Assembly: GCA_037176845.1 (NCBI GenBank)
Contig: JAYKXP010000011.1
Span: forward strand, 62,001 to 126,000
DNA from: Paramarasmius palmivorus
Taxonomy: Eukaryota > Basidiomycota > Agaricomycetes > Agaricales > Marasmiaceae
Direction: 5' to 3'
Length of the DNA stretch: 64,000 nucleotides
Shown one piece after another: positions 57,868 through 64,000 of the stretch (the stretch's first letter is position 1; the number at the start of each line of letters is the position of its first letter). The translations under genes and the position numbers were made by a program. Below the pieces are notes generated by a model, which worked only from the letters and a program-made list of their open reading frames with translations, was not told where the DNA came from and did no database searches.

Positions 57868-58544
57868 GGCTAGAGAGTGAAGAGCAAGATGCAAAAGACC
57901 ACACAAAGGACTCCATGAACACGCGCCGACGCGTAGAGTCTAGAACTTTTTTTGCCGCCGGCTAAGTACCGGCTACCCGTGGGAAGTCTCCTCGCTTCGG
58001 CGACCCTTGCCTTTGGCACGAGACTCCTAGTCTTGAACTCTATCCACGCTCCAAGAGACATGCAATAGTCTTAGAAGGTATATCCAAAGCACAGCTCTCG
58101 GCCTCGCTATATGACACTAATGCCTTTCACTCTTCCTCTCTGTATCAGTGGCTCTTCTACCGATGTCGTGACAAACAACGGGAACTTGAAGAAAACTTCT
58201 TTTCACTCTAGTGCCAATTCAGCGAATCGAGATACTTGGTCGCTCAAATGCGATCGAACGCGGGAATTATTGGAGGTTTGTACCCTACCTATGAGTCCTC
58301 TTGGCTTTGGCTCAAAAATGGTGGGCATGGGGCCAAAGTGCCTTAGTTCCGAAGTGTCAAGCATTCAATAGTGTGTGCTTTCAGCCATCTATTGCAGAAG
58401 GCTTACCACCTGTACAAGAAAATCAAAAAGCGTGTGAATACGCTCGGAGTCTTTCAAGTGCCATGACCTTGAATCAGCTTGCCCTTCAATGATTTCTGCA
58501 ATTTCCGTGACCCTATATAGGCGGCGATAGTGATGCCGTTTGGC

Positions 58545-58554
58545 TATATAAAAG
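58545..58554 (+). promoter_or_regulatory. TATA box of the third P450
   Basis: TATATAAAAG 34-43 bp upstream of the ATG at 58588. The 57868-58544 stretch is the shared upstream region of the divergent MYND gene and shows no gene. Confidence 0.5.
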
Positions 58555-58587
58555 GTCCCTGGCTCTCGTCCTGCTACTCATGCTACA

Positions 58588-60519
58588 ATGGGTCTCATTG
58601 AGCTAATTCTAGCCTCTCTCACGCTGTTCTTGTCGACCACTCTCATCTACCGCTTAGCTTTTCACCCCCTCCGTCATTTTCCGGGTCCTAAGCTCGCAGC
58701 AGTAACTGAATTCTACCAGGCCTATTTTGACGTCGTCAAAGGTGGACGGCTGTTGAACCATCTGAGGCACCTGCACGGAGAATACGGTGAGTGCACCTGT
58801 CGATTCCATCATATCATCTGACGGGGCGATTCTAGGACCCGTCGTTCGCATTGGGCCAAATACAGTAAGCATAATTCCTGATATTCTGAGCCATTCATTG
58901 CGGCTCACTAAGAGATGGCCAGCTTCATTTCACAACTGCAAAGGCTTACTACCGAATCTATGCAAATGGTCAAGATTTCACTAAAGAGAAGAAACTCTAT
59001 GATTGTTTTGCGCAGCCAGACTCCTTTTTTGTATTTAGCGACCCGCAACAGGCGCGAGCACGGCGAGCACTTTTGAACCCTCTCTTTTCTCGTCGTGCAA
59101 TCTTCAAACTTGAAGGCGTAGTTCAAGAACGAGTAAGTTCCGCACTTACATATTGATATGATACTGAAGATACACGCCAGGTCGACAAACTGGTCGAACG
59201 ACTTGCTACATGGCCAAAAGATCGACCGGTTGACTTGACCTACGCTTTCCGATGCACAACCATGGATATCATAAGCGAGTATTGTTTCGCCTATCCTTTC
59301 AATGGCCTTGATACTCCTGACTTCCACCATCCCACTCTCCGTGCTTTCCATGGGTTCCTTCCGGGATTCTGGAAGCAAAGGCATTTCCCGATACTCTTAA
59401 AACTACCCGACTGGCTCAAATTATGGCTGAGTCCTCAAGCTCGGCCGTTCATGGATCATAAACGCAACTTGAGCGAGCAAGTAGACAAGATTCTCGCTGA
59501 TCCAACTGTGTTGAAGTCTGTCGAACACGAGACGATCTACCATCATTTGCTCAACCCGGAGAAGGATAAGAGAAGCCAACATACCCCTGTGTCTCGTAAT
59601 GCCCTCATCGACGAGGCTATAGGACTCATCGGAGCCGGGACTGATACTGTCGGCACAACATGCAGCGTAGGCACCTTCCATGCACTCCGCAACCCTGCAA
59701 TCGCCGATAAACTCAAGAGCGAGCTGAAGTCTGTTTGGGAAGATGCAGAAAGCTCGGTGAGCCTGGCTACGTTGGAAAGATTACCGTACTTGGTTGGCTA
59801 TCACTTCGTCAAATTTGGATGATCCCATGTGCTGATAGGCGTTTTCTAGACTGCATTCATCAAAGAATCTTTACGATTCGGGAATGGCGTTGTTACGCCA
59901 CTTCCACGGGTCAGTGGAGAGAATACGATCATTGATGGTTTGGCGGTTCCTGCTGGGGTGAGCCTTTTCTCTGTCTTGCTTCTGTCAAGACTATGCAGCA
60001 GCACGTTGACATCGGGATTTTAGACCACCGTTGGGGTAAGCCATGTGTTCATGCATGAGGACCCCGAGATCTTCAAGAATCCACAAGAGTTCTTACCCGA
60101 GCGCTGGCTTCAAGATGACACGCGGGATATGGAACTCAATCTTGTTCCGTTCTCGAAAGGGCCCAGGATATGGTGCGTGCTCTATACACCATTCAGTATT
60201 GTACAGATGTTGATGCTTTCAATATAACCCTTCTAGTCTTGGCCTGAAGTGCGTCATCTCTTCCGCATGTACTGAGCTCAGGCTAACGTTTTTCGCAGCT
60301 TGGCTTGGTGCGAACTGTATCTAATCTTTGGAAACATCTTTCGGAAGCTCGATCTTGGTGTCGGTGATACGACGTGAGTGTCTTGAGACCTATACCTAGT
60401 CTTGGATTTCTGATACGTCCCTTAGACTCGAAGACATGCAGAGCTATAGGGAGTACTTTGTGCCTTATTGGGACAAGCCAATGAATGTCTTTGTACATTC
60501 TGTATCTGGAGCTCCATAA
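58588..60519 (+). CDS. Cytochrome P450, trichodiene-oxygenase-like, copy 2
   Basis: Nine exons: 58588..58786, 58836..58864, 58923..59132, 59181..59792, 59850..59957, 60024..60172, 60237..60248, 60299..60373 and 60426..60519 (495 residues). An N-terminal anchor (LILASLTLFLSTTLIYRL) precedes FPGPKLAAVT. The oxygen-binding helix has AGTDTVG, the K helix KESLR, the meander FLPERW and the haem loop FSKGPRICLG. Exons 1, 2, 3, 5, 6, 7 and 8 are identical in length to those of the P450 at 16687. It is closely similar to the P450 at 62902, with which it shares the tandem module. Intact. The substrate is probably a terpenoid, by family analogy. Confidence 0.88.
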
Positions 60520-60933
60520 TGTCTTTCGTACTGCAGAGCCAGCCATTGGACAAGCTGGTGATTCAGACCAGGAAAATCACACCAGAACTATATAGGTACT
60601 ATTGTTGTTATACGTGATCGCTACTATTGGCGTGTTGGTAGCGCACCACGAGTTTGTGTAATCGTCTCTTTGTGTCGAAGATAGTTTCAATGAAGCCCAT
60701 ACAATCCCCGGCTGGTACTGACAGAAGCTTGACTAGGGAGGTGTACCTATCCGCTTGTCGATCTTCTTGTTGTCAAAGTTTCGGTAATTGTTGTGGCAAG
60801 ATTCTCTGTATATATAGGTCGAATAACGTGTGGGCATTCACATCCTATTCGCTTCGATATTCGATACACTGGAATGCTTGGGTGGCTTGAGAAACTACGA
60901 GTGGGTAGATATGTTACATAGACATGAACGGAT
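60520..60933. other. Short intergenic spacer
   Basis: 3' side of the P450 and 3' side of MYND copy 2 (tail-to-tail). No gene or repeat recognised. Confidence 0.5.
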
Positions 60934-62626
60934 CTACCATAATGGGTCTTTCACGGGAATCTTATCGAAACAGATAGTGAGTTCCCAGTCACCGGTACGC
61001 TTTGCCCATCTATAGATCTTGAGCCCTCGATAACCAGTCGGCATCTGCTTCAACGCTGCTTCATAAGACCCTGGATCGACGGAGTGGTCCAATACCACGT
61101 CAAGGCTTCTTTGGCGGTCATAAATCAACATCGGATTTGGTCTATCCGTCATTGCCCTCTGTATCTTGATAAGGAACGGACTGTCGCCGTGAGCATTCGG
61201 AGGAGGGTTTCCAGAGCTGATCACTTGTGTAGTGGGATTTCCCAGGGCATCTATGGGTGTCTGCATGTTGTAGTAGCTTGTTATGCCCTTGTTTTGCGTA
61301 GAGATCTTGACAGGACGCCAGGAGCCTCCCTTTAGCGAGTTGCACGTTGGCTTGTGTTCCTTCCAGTGCGCTCTTTGACAAGCTGCATCACGAACTCAGT
61401 TGATTAGGTTTCTTATAAGAAAAAGTGAAGTACATACTTGAGCTGCAATACTCGACCGACAGACAAAGCGAGCATTTACTTGCTGTCTGCTTGCCGCAAA
61501 CGTAGCAACCAGAATAGTTGGTAAGCTTGCCTATGTCTTGCTGACCAATTGGGCCCATTGGAAGGAGGAATGAGGTGACAAATGGCTGTTCGGATTCTCG
61601 TCTAGGAGCAGAGACGCTGCCATCGAACCTTTGCGAATTGGAAGCAAGGATGGCGAGCAACAAGTTTTGTTCGTCCAATCCAATGGTTACCGTGGGTATG
61701 AACTGGTCAGGAGACATGGAAATGGCTTCGTCCCTCCATAACAGAAGGGTGCTCAGAGGTAGACTGCGTGTCCCTCGTCCAAAGAGTAACACTAGCATCG
61801 GGACGCCATCCTTAATCTTCCGGACTTCTAGCACCTAGTGAGCAAAGTAAGTTGAAGGCAATCGCTGCTTTTGACAGTATAGTGCGACGTACATGGATAC
61901 AGATGAAATTGGTCTCTTCGTCGTCCTGAATCAGTAAATGTGGATGACGCTTCTCGAATTGCTCTCCGATATTGACAAGAACCCTTCTGACACCCATGAA
62001 AACATTCTCCTCGCGCCTTGCTGGGTCTGCCATAGTCCGCCGAAGCATATCTGATTCCCTGAGGTTATGGCGTGCAACCGCTCGGCCAAGCGGCTGCGGA
62101 GAATTCAGTGGCCATCTGGGGAATGTCGCTGGATTGACTGGGGTTTTCTCTTCTCCAAAAACACCGGTAAAGTACTGAGCGGCATCGATAGCGCTACGAA
62201 GCTTGTTGTCGAGCACATTCTCCGGAATGCGTTGGGAAGACTGAATTTCGATACCCATGGAAGCCAAAAGTCGAATCTTGTCCTCCTTCGTAGCCTCATA
62301 GGGAATCTTTTTGGCCAGAGTCGCGGTGACTTCTTGAATGTGATCTGTGAGAATACGCCCCCAATCGACTTTCGAGCTTTGATGATTCTTGACCTTTGGG
62401 TGCTCGAAGACGTTTGATAATGCTGGTCTATCCTGAATGTGCATTAGACCGATAGGCTAGATAGAAGAGAGAAGACGTACCAATAGTTGTTCTTCTGTCG
62501 CTCCAGGAAACAACTTCGAAAGAACGTCTTCAATCTCATTCGATGGTCACAGAAGCATCTATAACAATGCTCATTGCCGTGCGCTTTACAGAACATGAAG
62601 TCGCCGATCTCGACATTTTCCATCAT
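60934..62626 (-). CDS. MYND zinc-finger protein, copy 2, with a frame break in exon 1
   Basis: Paralogue of the gene at 56110. Exons on minus: 62626..62481, 62432..61893, 61834..61437 (approximate inner bounds) and 61384..60934. The MYND finger is CYVCGKQTASKCSLC, YCSSTCQ and HWKEHKPTC. The C-terminal block KIYRWAKRTGDWELTICFD matches copy 1, as does LRSAIDAAQYF. In exon 1 the frame MENVEIGDFMFCKAHGNEH runs to CFCDHR. The expected continuation, NEIEDVLSKLFPGATEEQLL, lies one frame over, near 62541-62547. Exon 1 is 146 nt, and one extra base would restore phase 0 at the donor. So this copy is frameshifted, or the sequence has lost a base. It is divergent from the P450 at 62902. Confidence 0.7.
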
Positions 62627-62853
62627 CTTGATATCTGGCGGTTTGATAGAAGAGTAGAGGTACCTGAATCTTGATGGTAGTTTGTTTACGGGAGTGTTAG
62701 CGCCCGCCGATGTACCCATGTGACGACAACTCAAAAAGTACGTGAGAATAATCCGCTCAGATTTCAACGTTTTCTACTTCAACCAGCTCTCATCATACCA
62801 GTCGTTTCCTGCTGTTTCCATGGCTCCAGAGTCTGTATGGCAGGAAATTGCTG

Positions 62854-62861
62854 TATATAAA
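62854..62861 (+). promoter_or_regulatory. TATA box of the fourth P450
   Basis: TATATAAA 41-48 bp upstream of the ATG at 62902, at nearly the same position as in the copy at 58588. Confidence 0.5.
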
Positions 62862-62901
62862 TGGTCTCTGCTCACCCCACTACTCCTTCGTGCTTTCTAC
62901 A

Positions 62902-64000
62902 ATGGGCGTCATTGAACTCATCCTAGCTTCTTTCACGCTGTTCTTATTGACTATTGTCATCTACCGCTTGTTTTTTCATCCCCTCTGTCATTTCTCGGGT
63001 CCCAAACTTGCCGCAGCAACCGAAATCTACCAGGTCTATTTCGATGTCGTCAAAGGCGGAGAGCTGTTGAACCATCTGAGGCAGCTGCACAGAGAATATG
63101 GTGAGCGAACTGTCAAATCTATCATATTATCTGACAAGGGGATTCCAGGTCCTGTCGTTCGCATTGGGCCAAATACAGTGAGTTCGGTTCCCAATATTCC
63201 TTCATCGTAGCTTACTAGATATGGCCAGCTTCATTTCACAACCGCGACGGCATACCATCGAATCTATACTAATGGTCAAGACTTCACAAAACAAAAGAAA
63301 CTTTACAGGTGCTTTGCGCAGCCGGATTCATTCTTTGTATTCAGTGATCCGCAAAAGGCGCGAGCCCGGCGAGCGCTTTTGAACCCTCTCTTTTCTCGTC
63401 GTGCAATTCTCAGACTTGAAAGCGTTGTTCAAGAACGAGTAAGTTCTACGCTTCCATAGTGACACGAAACTAAAAATACACTCCAGGTTGACAAACTAGT
63501 CGAACGACTTGCTACATGGCCAAAAGATCGACCGGTTGACTTGACATACGCCTTCCGTTGCACAACCATGGACATCATAAGTGAATACTGTTTTGCTTAT
63601 CCTTTCAATGGCCTTGATACTCCCGACTTTCGCCATCCGACTCTCTGTGCTTTCCATGGTTTTATACCGGGATTCTGGATACAAAGACATTTCCCCATCC
63701 TCTCGAAACTACCGGATTGGCTCAAACTATGGCTGAGTCCGCAAGCTCGGCCGCTTTTGGACCACAGACGCAACTTGGGCATGCAAATAGATCAAATTCT
63801 CGCTGATCCAGCTGTGTTGAAGTCTGTCGAACACGAGACGATCTACCATCATTTGCTCAATCCGGAGAAGGACAAGAAGAGTCAACACGCTCCTGTAACC
63901 CGTAGTGTTCTCATTGACGAGGCTTTGGCATTTGTCGGGGCTGGAACTGATACCGTTGGCGCAACGTGCAGCATAGGCACCTTTCATGCACTCTACAACC
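62902..64000 (+). CDS. Cytochrome P450, trichodiene-oxygenase-like, copy 3 (partial)
   Basis: Runs off the right edge. Exons: 62902..63100, 63149..63177, 63229..63438 and 63487 to beyond 64000. The first three exon lengths (199, 29, 210) are identical to the two related genes in the window. It starts MGVIELILASFTLFLLTIVI with the same anchor and HPLCHFSGPKLAAAT. Unlike its paralogues it has Ser for Pro in the FPGPK motif (FSGPK), at the proline-rich hinge. The I helix AGTDTVGATC is reached near 63950. The haem loop lies outside the window. It is very close in coding sequence to the P450 at 58588, implying recent duplication. Confidence 0.85.

Larger units (their letters stand above)
56110..64000. 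repeat. Two consecutive copies of a divergent MYND/P450 module
   Basis: Module 1 is 56110..60519 and module 2 starts at 60934 and passes the window edge. Each has a MYND gene on minus and a P450 on plus, head to head, with matching exon structures. Spacers between the two starts differ (721 and 276 bp), so the duplication has since diverged in the intergenic part. Confidence 0.75.

Noticed and set aside
1..64000. tRNA genes
   Set aside because: A visual scan for B-box-like GGTTCRA sequences with matching A box and stem found no convincing cloverleaf; a covariance-model search would settle it.

Overview
The window is nuclear DNA of a mushroom-forming basidiomycete (Agaricomycetes). Genes are split by many 40-70 nt GT-AG introns. 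The gene content is typical of that class: F-box and BTB protein expansions, an aegerolysin, secreted M35 (aspzincin) metalloproteases, GMC and BBE-type oxidoreductases, a self-sufficient CYP505 P450, and a trichodiene-oxygenase-like P450 family. No tRNA, rRNA, CRISPR array or autonomous transposon was found.

Layout. 0-3 kb: the 5' part of a class V aminotransferase, then a BTB gene split by a 1,005-bp terminal-inverted-repeat element. 3-12 kb: two M35 proteases, an F-box gene, a divergent gene with two homeodomain-like segments, and an aegerolysin. 12.8-16 kb: a second F-box gene and an orphan gene. 16.6-25 kb: two P450s, a decayed COA3-like gene and a GMC oxidoreductase. 25.7-36 kb: a third F-box gene, a BBE-like FAD oxidoreductase with a long disordered insert, and a DH-BAR-SH3 RhoGEF. 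38-45 kb: orphan genes, a tandem pair of saccharopine-dehydrogenase-like reductases and an aldo-keto reductase. 45-51 kb: a BTB protein with a long Ser/Pro/Arg-rich N-terminus, an Sld7-like replication gene and a secreted GH76. 51.5-64 kb: CYP505, then two consecutive copies of a head-to-head module (MYND-finger gene on minus, trichodiene-oxygenase-like P450 on plus); the second P450 runs off the window.

The strongest structural observations are the duplicated MYND/P450 module; the TIR element whose in-silico removal with one CG dinucleotide restores a 762-nt BTB reading frame; apparent 2-nt and 6-nt microexons; and a recurring pattern of single-base frame breaks in otherwise conserved genes. 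The last could be gene decay or uncorrected indels in the assembly. I see no clear multi-gene defence or biosynthetic system; the oxidoreductase-rich stretches look like ordinary accessory metabolism of a wood- or litter-decay fungus.

Exon coordinates were derived by hand from splice consensus, phase arithmetic and paralogue comparison. Functional names rest on motif recognition; no database search was run.
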